Positions 54,997 through 63,834 of a stretch of DNA of 64,000 nt are shown here, piece by piece. The stretch is from an uncultured Parabacteroides sp. Lineage in GTDB: Bacteria; Bacteroidota; Bacteroidia; Bacteroidales; Tannerellaceae. A model generated the notes under the pieces. That model was not told the origin of the DNA, searched no databases, and saw only the letters and a list, made by a program, of their open reading frames with translations. The translations under genes and the position numbers were made by a program. Location: positions 122,634 to 186,633 of the forward strand of contig CASFNG010000015.1 of the NCBI GenBank assembly GCA_949296075.1, in the 5' to 3' direction. How positions within the stretch are numbered: the stretch's first letter is position 1; each line of letters opens with the position of its first letter.

Positions 54997-55536
54997 TCAC
55001 CCCTCGACCACCTTGTAAATATCGCGGAAAGAGCGACCCTGCTCATCAAAGTCGAGTCCATGTCCCACGATAAAATCCGCCGGGATCCGCAAGCCTACGT
55101 AATCCGGCTTCAGGTCGCACTTCAGGGAATCCGGCTTGAACAGCATCGTGGCGAGCCGAACGTCGGCGGCACCCTCCGCCCTGAATTTCTCCATCACGCG
55201 GCTCATCGTGAAGCCCGTATCGATAATATCCTCCAAGAGGATCACCATACGTCCACGCAGATCGGCCTGCACAGGCATGATCTCTCGCAACACCCCTGTA
55301 CTGCTCGTGCCGCTATACGAGGAATAACGGGCGAAAGTAAGCTCATAAGGAGCGTCGAGAGCCCGCATCAGCTCCGCCACGAACATGAACGCCCCGTTGA
55401 GCACTCCCACGAACAAAGGGTTCCGTCCCTCCACGTCCGCCTTGATCCGCACCGCCATCGCCCGGATGGCCTCCTGTATTTCCGAGTCGGGGATAAACAG
55501 CTCGAAATCTTTGTCCTTTAGACGAATCCTGTCCAT
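54997..55536 (-). CDS. hpt: Hypoxanthine phosphoribosyltransferase
   Basis: A 179-residue purine salvage enzyme making IMP or GMP from hypoxanthine or guanine and PRPP. The start is ATG 55536 (MDRIRLKDKDFELF); the frame further upstream covers the promoter. The PRPP motif is VILLEDIIDTGFTM, and FVGVLNGAFMFVAEL and DYVGLRIPADFIVGHGLD are typical. It leads the hpt-adk-obgE-pgeF-B3/4 series. Confidence 0.93.
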   Translation of the reverse strand: MDRIRLKDKDFELFIPDSEIQEAIRAMAVRIKADVEGRNPLFVGVLNGAFMFVAELMRALDAPYELTFARYSSYSGTSSTGVLREIMPVQADLRGRMVILLEDIIDTGFTMSRVMEKFRAEGAADVRLATMLFKPDSLKCDLKPDYVGLRIPADFIVGHGLDFDEQGRSFRDIYKVVEG

Positions 55537-55562
55537 TCTACATCTGTTGGTTTTCGAAGGGA

Positions 55563-55593
55563 CAAATGTACAACTTTTTCGGCGACGCGCAAA
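55563..55593 (-). promoter_or_regulatory. Promoter of the hpt operon
   Basis: On the minus strand TTTG (55593-55590) is followed after 19 bases by TACATTTG (55570-55563), a full consensus match, 26 bases before the ATG. Confidence 0.8.
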
Positions 55594-55621
55594 AAAGTGT
55601 GTCACATCCGAAAGATTGTTC

Positions 55622-55629
55622 TACTTTTG
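55622..55629 (+). promoter_or_regulatory. Probable -7 element of nnr
   Basis: TACTTTTG at 55622-55629 matches the consensus, 52 bases before the ATG. It is back to back with the hpt promoter. Confidence 0.6.
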
Positions 55630-55681
55630 TATAGAAGAATAAAAACATGAGCGACTAAACAAAATAAATCCATAAACAATC

Positions 55682-57199
55682 ATGATTAAGGTATTCCCCA
55701 CAAACCAAGTGAAAGAATTGGATCAATACACGATCCTGCAAGAGCCCATCCGTTCGATCGACTTGGTGGAGCGCGCCGCCACCCAATTCGTGCACGAGTT
55801 CCGCCGGCGCTATTCCTCCAAGCAGAAACGCATCTTGATCTTCGCGGGGCAGGGAAACAACGGCGCTGACGCGCTCGCCATAGCCCGGCTGCTGGCTGAG
55901 GAGTCGTATCGGGTGGAGACCTACCTCCTCAACCCTACGGAACATCTCTCGCCCGAGTGCGAGGAGAACAAGCGCCGCTTGCTCGATGTCGATCGGGTGG
56001 AGTTCACGGAGGTGGCGAGGGGCGAGTTCGACCTGCCGGAACTGACGGACCGCGACGTGGTGATCGACGGGATGTTCGGCTCCGGATTGAACCGTCCGCT
56101 CACGGGAGGCTTCGCCGGGATAGTGAAATACATTAACCAATCCGAGGCGGAGGTGGTAGCTATCGACATCCCTTCCGGACTGTTCGGAGAGGACAACCGC
56201 CACAACGATCCGGAGGCGATCATCCAAGCTGACCTCACCCTTACGTTCGGCTTCCCAAAATTAGCGTTCTTGTTCCCTGAGAACGAGCCTTATGTGGGCG
56301 AGTGGCATACGCTCGACATCGAGCTGCACCCGGATGCCATCGAGCGTACCGAGACTCCCTTCGCTATGGTGACGGAGGAGGATATATGCTACTCCTTGAG
56401 ACCGCGCGACCGGTTCGCGCATAAAGGCACTTTCGGGCACGCCTTGCTGATCGCAGGCAGCAAAGGGAAATTGGGCGCCGGTATATTGGCGGCCCGGGCT
56501 TGCTTGCGAAGCGGAGTGGGACTGCTCACGGTACATACACCAGCCCGTGGTGAATCCGTGTTCCAGACCGCGCTGCCGGAGGCAATGCTGAGCTTAGATA
56601 CGAACACGGATTATTTCTCCGCTGTCCCAGCTATCAGTGGATATGCCGCCATAGGCATGGGCCCGGGTATCGGGCAGCATTTAGATACGGCCGCAGCGAT
56701 CGAGCGGGTATTGCAATCCAGCGCGAAGCCGGTCGTGATCGACGCGGACGCGATCAATATCCTCGCCTCCAACAAGGAGATGGTGAATAAGATCCCGCCC
56801 CGCAGCATCCTGACCCCTCACCCGAAGGAGTTCGACCGGATAGCGGGTGAGAGCACAAACTCGTACGACCGATTGCTGAAAGCGCAGGCATTCGCGGCGG
56901 AGCATAAGCTATGTGTCGTATTAAAGGGGGCTTACACAGCGGTATGTACCTCTTCGGGTAACGTCTATTTCAACAGCTGCGGCAATCCGGGCATGGCTAC
57001 GGCAGGCAGTGGCGACGTGCTGACAGGGATCATTCTCGGCCTGTTGGCGCAGGGATATGCCCCGGAGACAGCGGCTGTGGCAGGGGTGTTCCTCCACGGC
57101 ACGGCAGGGGATCTGGCCGCGGCTGCCCATTCGGAAGAGGGAATGATCGCCAGCGACATCACGGAGATGCTGGGCACGGCGTTCAAACAGCTCAAGTAA
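55682..57199 (+). CDS. nnr: Bifunctional NAD(P)H-hydrate epimerase/dehydratase
   Basis: A 505-residue metabolite-repair enzyme for damaged NAD(P)H hydrates. The N-terminal YjeF_N epimerase domain shows IFAGQGNNGADALAIARLL and VVIDGMFGSGLNRPL. The C-terminal carbohydrate-kinase-like dehydratase has FGHALLIAGSKGKLGAG, TPHPKEFDRI, and the ADP site GNPGMATAGSGDVLTG. Length matches fused Nnr proteins. A terminator follows at 57222. Confidence 0.95.
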   Translation: MIKVFPTNQVKELDQYTILQEPIRSIDLVERAATQFVHEFRRRYSSKQKRILIFAGQGNNGADALAIARLLAEESYRVETYLLNPTEHLSPECEENKRRLLDVDRVEFTEVARGEFDLPELTDRDVVIDGMFGSGLNRPLTGGFAGIVKYINQSEAEVVAIDIPSGLFGEDNRHNDPEAIIQADLTLTFGFPKLAFLFPENEPYVGEWHTLDIELHPDAIERTETPFAMVTEEDICYSLRPRDRFAHKGTFGHALLIAGSKGKLGAGILAARACLRSGVGLLTVHTPARGESVFQTALPEAMLSLDTNTDYFSAVPAISGYAAIGMGPGIGQHLDTAAAIERVLQSSAKPVVIDADAINILASNKEMVNKIPPRSILTPHPKEFDRIAGESTNSYDRLLKAQAFAAEHKLCVVLKGAYTAVCTSSGNVYFNSCGNPGMATAGSGDVLTGIILGLLAQGYAPETAAVAGVFLHGTAGDLAAAAHSEEGMIASDITEMLGTAFKQLK

Positions 57200-57221
57200 G
57201 GGCGGTTTCCGCATAAAAGCG

Positions 57222-57269
57222 AATCCCCGTTCGCCGCAAGTTGCCGTTTGCGATGAACGGGGATTTTTA
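57222..57269 (+). terminator. Terminator after nnr
   Basis: AATCCCCGTTC (57222-57232) pairs with GAACGGGGATT (57255-57265), followed by TTTAT. Confidence 0.88.
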
Positions 57270-57371
57270 TGATTCTACATAGTTTTAATCTACAAATCAA
57301 AAGACTTGAGAAAGTACAGCAAAATCTGTTTTACAAACTACCGGAATGTTTTGTGAACGACCGGATTTAGA

Positions 57372-57424
57372 GAAACAAAAGCGGCAATTTGCATAAGAAA
57401 CGCAGATTGCCGCTATAGTTCCTG
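57372..57424 (-). terminator. Probable terminator of the fimbrial operon
   Basis: AGCGGCAAT (57380-57388) and ATTGCCGCT (57416-57424) form a 9-bp stem. On the minus strand it is followed by TTTGTTTC. It lies 86 bases after the last fimbrillin stop. The rest of the 310-base gap between nnr and the fimbrial genes holds only a short GCCGC/GCGGC hairpin near 57482 and no coding frame. Confidence 0.65.
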
Positions 57425-57509
57425 CAGATTCGATTTAGAGCGGAACTGATACTGTATGGGTGCTACAAGATGGTCTTGACTGCCGCATACGCGGCTTTTC
57501 TCTTTATAA

Positions 57510-59030
57510 TTACAGCGGCCCGGTATGCGTATTGTCGTACCGCGTGCCGTTCACCGTGGCACCGCTGCCGATGGTAATAGTACCTTCCACGCTACCCAAA
57601 TTGCTACAGCCGATGTAATGGTCGTTAAAACTTCCTTTCGCTACGGTTATCACCGTGCTGCTGCCTGTGATGGTAATGTTTTTACAATTACCACTACCGC
57701 CACCTCCGATGCCGGCACTCCACCAACTGGGTTGTCCGATGGTGATGGTGCCTCCTGCGATTGTAATGTTGCCACTGGTCTTATCGTATAATCCTCCGAT
57801 ACCGGCACCACTATCATAACCCGACGATTCATCTATGTCATTGACAATGATTGTACCGCCGTTGATAATGAGGTTGGCGTTTTCCGTCACGCCTATGCCG
57901 GCACCGTACAGTTGATTTGCTCCTCCTCCGGTTCTGTTGATGGCGAGTGACGCACCGCTTTTCGCATCGATAGTGAGTGTACCGCTTTCTACGTAGATGC
58001 CTGTGCCGCTTTCGAAATTCCATGCTACACTGGTTGCCGTTAGCGTGTTGCTGCCCGCCAGTGTCAAGGAGGCATCTCCTTGACAGAGGATGGGTGACAG
58101 TCCTGTGTAGGACAGTGCCGCATCTTGCAGCGTGACATCGGCACCGGCTTGCAGAATGATTTGCAGGTTGTCGTTCTTACCGGTAATGACAGCCTCTCCG
58201 CTAACAGTGAGCGTTGTGCCTTCGCAGGTGCCAAGGTCTATTGGTGCTTGCTCTACGCCGATGGTTATCGTATGTACCTGCCCGGCATTAATGGTCACTC
58301 TGTCATCCAGTGTTACCCGGACGGGGTCACCCTCCGCCTTTGCCACTTCGAAGGTATTGGCTGGTTCTAACCAGCCGGGGCGTAGGCTGGCTTCCCAACA
58401 TCGTTGGCCATTGTAGGTGGCTTCCATCATAGGGACGTAAATAGGGTCGCCACCCGTAGCTGCTCCTAATGTGCCGTGGTCATTGATACTCCGCAAAGAA
58501 CTCCGCACGGTGACCGCTTGTACTTCATTCGCCTTGTCGCCTTCCAGCACTACCCGCACCTTGGCGAGCTGGTGAGCAAAGGTAAGGTTAGCGGGGGTAT
58601 CGTAATTGGCTTCGACGCCATCTGCTTTCAGCAAGTAGGTCAGTCCTTTTACATTTTGCTGTGTGAAGTCTATTTCTTCCTCTACGGGATACCAAGCCGT
58701 GACGGTGGCAGGTTGTTTGTCTTTCCAATAGAGAGGAGTTTCGGAAGTCCATGTATTGCCATTGTAGGTATAGGTAGCGGTTTCACCATTGAGACTGACA
58801 CCAATGGCATCGCCTGCTTTGAACTCGCTGCTCATCCCGTCCGTGCTTTCGGCAACCCGCGTCCACGGCTGTTCGCTCACCTCTGCCGTGAGGCTGACGC
58901 TGCCTATCTGCAAGGGATATTCGCCTTCGGGCAAAGCTGTGCTGTTCTCTGCCAGTTCGTCTTGCGAACAGGCGGAGAGCAGCAGTGCCGCCACGAGGTA
59001 TATTGTTGAAAATAATCTGTATTTCTTCAT
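57510..59030 (-). CDS. Fimbrillin-family lipoprotein with beta-helix-like C-terminal region
   Basis: A 506-residue lipoprotein starting at ATG 59030 (MKKYRLFSTIYLVAAL); the lipobox LLSAC puts the cysteine at residue 21. The N-terminal half is fimbrillin-like: LPEGEYPLQIG, then PWTRVAES with Arg58 at the site where type V pilins are cut by Arg-specific proteases. From about residue 270 the sequence is a series of short strands rich in Gly, Ile and Asn (GAGIGVTENANLIINGGTI, SGNITIAGGTITIG), which looks like a parallel beta-helix. This would suit a tip or surface adhesin. It is the last gene of the operon. Confidence 0.82.
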   Translation of the reverse strand: MKKYRLFSTIYLVAALLLSACSQDELAENSTALPEGEYPLQIGSVSLTAEVSEQPWTRVAESTDGMSSEFKAGDAIGVSLNGETATYTYNGNTWTSETPLYWKDKQPATVTAWYPVEEEIDFTQQNVKGLTYLLKADGVEANYDTPANLTFAHQLAKVRVVLEGDKANEVQAVTVRSSLRSINDHGTLGAATGGDPIYVPMMEATYNGQRCWEASLRPGWLEPANTFEVAKAEGDPVRVTLDDRVTINAGQVHTITIGVEQAPIDLGTCEGTTLTVSGEAVITGKNDNLQIILQAGADVTLQDAALSYTGLSPILCQGDASLTLAGSNTLTATSVAWNFESGTGIYVESGTLTIDAKSGASLAINRTGGGANQLYGAGIGVTENANLIINGGTIIVNDIDESSGYDSGAGIGGLYDKTSGNITIAGGTITIGQPSWWSAGIGGGGSGNCKNITITGSSTVITVAKGSFNDHYIGCSNLGSVEGTITIGSGATVNGTRYDNTHTGPL

Positions 59031-59060
59031 CTTATCTATCATTTATTCGTTCTATGCTTC

Positions 59061-60005
59061 TCAGGGCAGGGCTATGGATCCTTCGCCTCCTGTGCCAGTA
59101 TTCCACTTGGGACTTTCCGATACCTGCACGTCAAGGCCGTAGTGGAAGATGGTGATGTCGCAGGTGTAGACATGGCCGGGCTTCCACTCGGCATCTTTCT
59201 GCAATGTGTAGTAGAACGGGCCGTAGACGGTAGTGCCTTTCTTGGCGGTGAAGGCCAGCAGCCGTGTGCCCGCCGTCACATTCTGCGGAATGACGAGGGC
59301 CTCGTAGGTGGCGAAATAGCCTGTCGCCGGAGTACTGGCGAGGTGAGGGCTGATGCTGCCTTTGGTGGCGCCAGTCGTCCATGTGCCGAGCCAACGCCCG
59401 TCACCGTCCGCCGATGCCGGGAGGGTGAACGTGCCGTCCATCGTGAGGATGTCACCCTCGCCGATGGTCAGGTAGATGTCGCCCGGCGTGACACCAATGC
59501 TTTCGGGCAGGCCGTCTCTCTTGATGTTCACCACCACCTTGGCGGTCTGGTGGTAGAAGGTGAGGGCAGGAGTTTGGGCGAAGCCCACGGTCTTGGATTC
59601 ACTGCAAAGCAAGTCTCCCGACTGATAGTCCTCATCGCTGCTCTGGTCTTCCTCCACACTCCAAGTCAAGCCGTTGTTTTCCACCGTGATATTCGGGTAA
59701 AGGCCCTGCACGGTGATGGGACCTTGTTTTGTCCAATAGTAGTTGCCGGAAAGTTTGCCTTCTCCGTCCGTCTTGTATTCGTACCACTCCGTGCCGTCCC
59801 CGTCGGTTACTTGCAGGGCTATCGTCTCATCTCCGTTCCACCGGTTGTCCACGGTGGCGCGGGTGTCGGCGCTGCCCTCTATGGCGGCGGTCAGCGTCAG
59901 CGGCTGCGTGCCGTCGGGCAGCGTTCCCGCATCGTCCTGCGTGCAGGCGGTGGCCGCAAGGAGCAGGGCGAGTGCCGGGAAGGTATATAATGTATGCCGT
60001 TTCAT
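59061..60005 (-). CDS. Fimbrillin-family lipoprotein
   Basis: A 314-residue lipoprotein with lipobox ATAC (cysteine 21) and the motif DTRATVDNRW, Arg49, at the expected pilin cleavage zone. The fimbrillin beta-sandwich pattern follows (IALQVTDGDGTEWYEY, ALTFYHQTAKVVVNI, with the family's HQxAKV core), ending SPKWNTGTGGEGSI. It shares its signal peptide and N-terminal sequence with the neighbour at 60024, so the two are paralogues. It is probably a pilus subunit; shaft or accessory position is not determinable. Confidence 0.83.
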   Translation of the reverse strand: MKRHTLYTFPALALLLAATACTQDDAGTLPDGTQPLTLTAAIEGSADTRATVDNRWNGDETIALQVTDGDGTEWYEYKTDGEGKLSGNYYWTKQGPITVQGLYPNITVENNGLTWSVEEDQSSDEDYQSGDLLCSESKTVGFAQTPALTFYHQTAKVVVNIKRDGLPESIGVTPGDIYLTIGEGDILTMDGTFTLPASADGDGRWLGTWTTGATKGSISPHLASTPATGYFATYEALVIPQNVTAGTRLLAFTAKKGTTVYGPFYYTLQKDAEWKPGHVYTCDITIFHYGLDVQVSESPKWNTGTGGEGSIALP

Positions 60006-60023
60006 ATCGTCCTGTTTTCGGGT

Positions 60024-61727
60024 TTACTGTTTATACAACGTGAGCGGAACATCCCCGCTGCCGGTCGCATACTGCCAGCCTGTACCTGCGCCGGTCAATA
60101 CCGAGTTCATGTGGTCCATGGCTTCAGCCCAAGTAGTTCTGCCGCTCACCTTCAAGGCATCGCTGGCACTGTAGCCGGTCATATCATATCCGATACCCGT
60201 GTCTCCGGTCACTGTACCGTCCCAGTAGCAGGCGTTGAGGATGCCGGAAACATAGTCGTCCTTGTAATTCCGTCCCGCTACGCCGCCAGTGGTTCCTGAG
60301 GCTCCGTTGACGCTGCCCGTGGCATGATAGCAGGCGGTGATATAAGCATTGTTTTGTCCCGCTATGCCGCCGACAAAGGCCCTGCCTTCCACCGTGGCGG
60401 AGGAGTGGCAGTCGGTGATGGTGCCTACATAATTCCATCCCACTATGCCGCCGACAAAGCTATTGTCTGACGAACCTGCCACTTTGCCCGATACCGAGCA
60501 ATTCTCGATGGTGCCCCTATTCTCTCCCGCTATGGCACCTACATTGGATCCGGCTGTTATGTCCACATCGTCCAGCGTTAAGTTCTTCACCGTGCCTCCT
60601 TTGGCGATGGAGGCGAACAGTCCTACGTTGCTCTCTGACGATTGGTTGATAGTCAGCCCCGTGATGGTCTTTCCGCCGCCGTCAAAGGTGCCTGAATAAC
60701 CTTGTATCGGTGTCCACTCTGTGCCCGTGAGGTCGATGTCAGCGGTAAGGATGATGTTGAGTACCGGGTCGCTCTGCACAGTTTCTGCCCATTCCTTTAG
60801 GCCGTTAGCGGTATAGACTGCATAGCTGCCGTCGTCCTGTATAAAATAGCCCAAATCCTCTGCCGTGCCTTCTTCACGGCCGCCGTCAGCCCATTCACCG
60901 ATGGTGCAGCCTGCCAGCGTCAGGCCGGTGGCGTTCACATTGATGGTGTAGATATAGCGGCTATTGGCTGTCAGCACCACATCGCTCTGCGGACGGAAGT
61001 AGAAGGTGCCGCCGTTCAAGTCCACTTGGATGAAAGGCTCGCCTGCCGCAACGGTCTGCGGGGCGGCCAGTGCCTCGTAACTGGTTCTGCTTGCGTTGTA
61101 GGTCTTGATGACAGTCGGATTTTCATTATCGGCTGACAGGCTCGTCAGGCTCACCGTGGCACCATCCACGCTCGTGATGCCTGTGCCGGGCTTCAGGTTG
61201 ATTGTCACCCGCGCCGTGCGGTGGCTGAACTCCAAAGTCGGGTTGTCAAACTGCACGGTCTGATCGATGGCAGCGATGAAGTCGCTGGCTGCAAAGGCTT
61301 TCTGTGTGCTTTGGTCTTGTTTCACCACCACGGAGGGCATGGTTGTCAGGAGATTGTCCCCGTCATCTTTGCAGGGCCACCATGCGCTGACAGTGATGTC
61401 CTTGCGGCTCGTCCACCAGAACGGGTCGTTCTCGCGTGAGAGCGTGGCGGTCTTCTTCTCGGGGTCAGTGGTTGTCACGCTGTACTCCTTCACAATGCCG
61501 CCCACACTGAGGGCTACGGTCGTGACTCCGTCCCAGTTGCCGTCCACCGTGGCACGGGTGGATGCCGGGGTTGCCACGGCCTGCAGGCCGGTGGCGTTGA
61601 TAATCAAAGGGTATTCCCCTTCGGGCAGACGGGTGTCATCCGCCAGTTCGTCCTGCGTGCAGGCGGTCGCTGCGAGAAGCAGCACCGCCACTGCCGGTAT
61701 CAGGTATAATGTATGTCTGATGTTCAT
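60024..61727 (-). CDS. Fimbrillin-family lipoprotein with GLUG repeats
   Basis: A 567-residue lipoprotein with lipobox ATAC and ASTRATVDGNW (Arg58). Residues of about 25-290 are fimbrillin-like (LEFSHRTARVTINL is the family core). The C-terminal ~200 residues contain repeated GLUG-type motifs: VGLFASIAKGGTVKNLTL, VGAIAGENRGTIENCSV, VGGIVGWNYVGTITDC, VGGIAGQNNAYITACY, TGGVAGRN. GLUG repeats form beta-solenoids in bacterial adhesins and proteases. The combination suggests a pilus-borne adhesin. Confidence 0.85.
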   Translation of the reverse strand: MNIRHTLYLIPAVAVLLLAATACTQDELADDTRLPEGEYPLIINATGLQAVATPASTRATVDGNWDGVTTVALSVGGIVKEYSVTTTDPEKKTATLSRENDPFWWTSRKDITVSAWWPCKDDGDNLLTTMPSVVVKQDQSTQKAFAASDFIAAIDQTVQFDNPTLEFSHRTARVTINLKPGTGITSVDGATVSLTSLSADNENPTVIKTYNASRTSYEALAAPQTVAAGEPFIQVDLNGGTFYFRPQSDVVLTANSRYIYTINVNATGLTLAGCTIGEWADGGREEGTAEDLGYFIQDDGSYAVYTANGLKEWAETVQSDPVLNIILTADIDLTGTEWTPIQGYSGTFDGGGKTITGLTINQSSESNVGLFASIAKGGTVKNLTLDDVDITAGSNVGAIAGENRGTIENCSVSGKVAGSSDNSFVGGIVGWNYVGTITDCHSSATVEGRAFVGGIAGQNNAYITACYHATGSVNGASGTTGGVAGRNYKDDYVSGILNACYWDGTVTGDTGIGYDMTGYSASDALKVSGRTTWAEAMDHMNSVLTGAGTGWQYATGSGDVPLTLYKQ

Positions 61728-61757
61728 ATTCCTTATCGTTTATCGGTTCGTATCTGA

Positions 61758-62645
61758 CTACAGGTCAGCACCCACTTCTCCGAGGTCTATTTCGTTCCAC
61801 GCCGCAATCGTGGCTTGGCTGACTTCAATGCCTCTATTGCGTACCTTGACGGTATAGGTATAGTTGTTGCCTGCCTGCAGTGCGCCCTCGGGGATGTTGA
61901 GTGTGGCTTTATATCTCTCGCCGTTGTATTTCACATACAATGGCAGGGCTGTCACTGTCTGCGGGAAGAGGATGACCGACGAGGTGAGCTGGCTGCCTAT
62001 CGGCATATCAAGATTGGCTGCCTGTGCACCATCATCTGTCTTGGCTATGCCGGTAGTGGTGTCGAAACTGCCCGTCAGCACCAGTCCGGAGAGCATGTAA
62101 CTTTCAGGCTGAATAGCAGAGAAGCTTACGCCATCGCCTGCCACGAAAGTGAGGGTAATCTGGCTCATGCAGTGGTGGAAAGAACAGTCCTTGCCGCCTG
62201 CCTTGGTGCCGTCGGTGAAGTTCACCGTAGGATTGTGCGTGCTGGCTGTGGCTCCGGTGGCATAGAGGAAGTCTATCTTCGGCTGGTTCTTTTGCGCCTC
62301 GTCGTCAGTGGTGGCCTTCAGCGTCTTGCCGTTCTCGTCGTATGGATAGTAGGCACGAAAGACAACATCTTTGGTCGTGTGGAAGTAGATAGGCTCGCCG
62401 TCTTCCTTGAACGTCCCGCCGTTCATGATGTAGGGCACGTTGTCATACTGGGTGCCGATGCCGGTAAGACCGATGCGGTCGTTTTCATTCCATGTGGTGC
62501 CGCTGGCGCGGGTGGCCACCGCATTGGAAATTTCGGCGTTGATGCGTGCCGCTACGGGACCGTTGTCCATCACTTCGTTGTCGTTGGTGCAGGCTGCCAG
62601 GCTGAGGGCAAGCGCTGCGAATGCAAATAACTTAGTGTTAATCAT
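61758..62645 (-). CDS. Fimbrillin-family lipoprotein
   Basis: A 295-residue lipoprotein with lipobox LAAC (cysteine 19) and AVATRASGTTWNENDRIGL, Arg46, the classic opening of Bacteroidota fimbrillins. The core CSFHHCMSQITLTFV and the end segment GNNYTYTVKVRNRGIEVSQA followed by IAAWNEI match the family. It has no extra adhesive repeats, so it is the best candidate in the cluster for a plain structural subunit. Its last residues (IDLGEVGADL) resemble those of the neighbour at 62707. Confidence 0.85.
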   Translation of the reverse strand: MINTKLFAFAALALSLAACTNDNEVMDNGPVAARINAEISNAVATRASGTTWNENDRIGLTGIGTQYDNVPYIMNGGTFKEDGEPIYFHTTKDVVFRAYYPYDENGKTLKATTDDEAQKNQPKIDFLYATGATASTHNPTVNFTDGTKAGGKDCSFHHCMSQITLTFVAGDGVSFSAIQPESYMLSGLVLTGSFDTTTGIAKTDDGAQAANLDMPIGSQLTSSVILFPQTVTALPLYVKYNGERYKATLNIPEGALQAGNNYTYTVKVRNRGIEVSQATIAAWNEIDLGEVGADL

Positions 62646-62706
62646 ATCTTTTTTAATTTATTATTTCTCTTTTCTGCGTGTATTCCTGTTGTCTTTCCGT
62701 CATGCC

Positions 62707-63552
62707 TTACAGGTCGGCATTCACATCGCCGCCGTCAATCTTCTCCCAACCGGTGATGCCGGCTTCCACTCCGGCCTCCGTCGGGGTATGCAATTCGCCC
62801 GTCAATGTGACAGTCTCCATACCGAGGTTGAAACCAGCAAGCTGTTCGGTCAAGTCGCTCTCAATGGTGATGTCCTGCGGATTTCCATTCAGGAAAGAAA
62901 GCCGCAAGGTTAATGTCTGCCTGTCGCCCATGATGCCCAACAGTCGCAGGTCTGCCGACACCTTGTCACCGCTTCGGGTGAACACGGGGGCGGTGCTGAC
63001 TGCTTCGCCATAAAGCGTTTCATTCCGCAAATCGTAAGCCCCCGCCACGCCGGAGAGTGTGCCCATAATGGCTGTGATGCGCTCCGGGTCGCCCTCGGTC
63101 ACGGTCAGTTCCAAGCGGAGGTCGCGCGTCCGCCGCGTCACGGACAAATCCAGATGGAGCGTGTCGTCCGCCACCACGGTTACGGTCTTTGTCCCTGAAT
63201 AAAGCGTTTCGGGCAACGGGTTAATCAGGTCGGTCAAGGCACGGGTGCCGTCTACGCGCTCCACGTAGGCGATGCCGTCCGTCACGGTGAAGCCTTCGGG
63301 GGTGTTATACACCAGCACCGTGTGTTCGCCCGGTGTCAGGGGATTGGAGGCGTTGTCGCCCTCGTCCAACGGCTTGCCGTCCACTTCCACGGTGTAGTCA
63401 CCCTCTTCCGCGCCTTGCGGATAGTCCACCGATACGGAGATTACGCCCTTGTCGGGATGCGGCGTGCGATACTCATCCTTAGAACAGGAGACCGGCAGCA
63501 GAATGAGCACGGCTGCCAAAATCAAATAGAATTTACGAATAACTTTTTCCAT
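62707..63552 (-). CDS. FimB/Mfa2- or DUF5119-like fimbrial lipoprotein
   Basis: A 281-residue lipoprotein with lipobox LPVSC. The first domain has YTVEVDGKPLDEGDN and PLTPGEHTVLVYNTPEGF, a pattern seen in Mfa2/DUF5119-type proteins that anchor pili to the outer membrane. No TRA cleavage motif is present, unlike the four fimbrillins downstream. The end reads ITGWEKIDGGDVNADL. As the first large gene of the operon, an anchor or assembly role is plausible. It begins three bases after the stop of the small membrane protein. Confidence 0.7.
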   Translation of the reverse strand: MEKVIRKFYLILAAVLILLPVSCSKDEYRTPHPDKGVISVSVDYPQGAEEGDYTVEVDGKPLDEGDNASNPLTPGEHTVLVYNTPEGFTVTDGIAYVERVDGTRALTDLINPLPETLYSGTKTVTVVADDTLHLDLSVTRRTRDLRLELTVTEGDPERITAIMGTLSGVAGAYDLRNETLYGEAVSTAPVFTRSGDKVSADLRLLGIMGDRQTLTLRLSFLNGNPQDITIESDLTEQLAGFNLGMETVTLTGELHTPTEAGVEAGITGWEKIDGGDVNADL

Positions 63553-63555
63553 ACG

Positions 63556-63834
63556 TCAATTATTTCTAAGTAACAGACCCTCCTTCAAGCGATCGCCCCT
63601 GTTACCCAGCTCAGGCAACCTGTCGTATCTGATATTGAGGTATCGACCAGCATAGCGCACGATAGCAACGGCAAGACACAGCACAAGAAGGGCAAGCAAA
63701 AGCCCGCCGCGACCTGTGCCGATAGCCGTCGTGCCGATGTCAGAGACGGATATGAGCATGGCGGTAAGGGTTAAAAGTGAATAAAAAGAGGGGAATCGTG
63801 CCTTGCGTAAAGAAGAAAAGAGAACGCAAGACAT
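63556..63834 (-). CDS. Small membrane protein leading the fimbrial operon
   Basis: Not recognised. The frame encodes 92 residues from 63834 or 67 residues from ATG 63759 (MLISVSDIGTTAIG); the shorter form is more natural. It has one hydrophobic helix (GGLLLALLVLCLAVAIV) followed by a basic, charged tail ending LLRNN. Its TGA is three bases before the ATG of the Mfa2-like gene, so translation is coupled. It could be a regulatory or assembly peptide of the pilus; no function is claimed. Confidence 0.55.
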   Translation of the reverse strand: MSCVLFSSLRKARFPSFYSLLTLTAMLISVSDIGTTAIGTGRGGLLLALLVLCLAVAIVRYAGRYLNIRYDRLPELGNRGDRLKEGLLLRNN

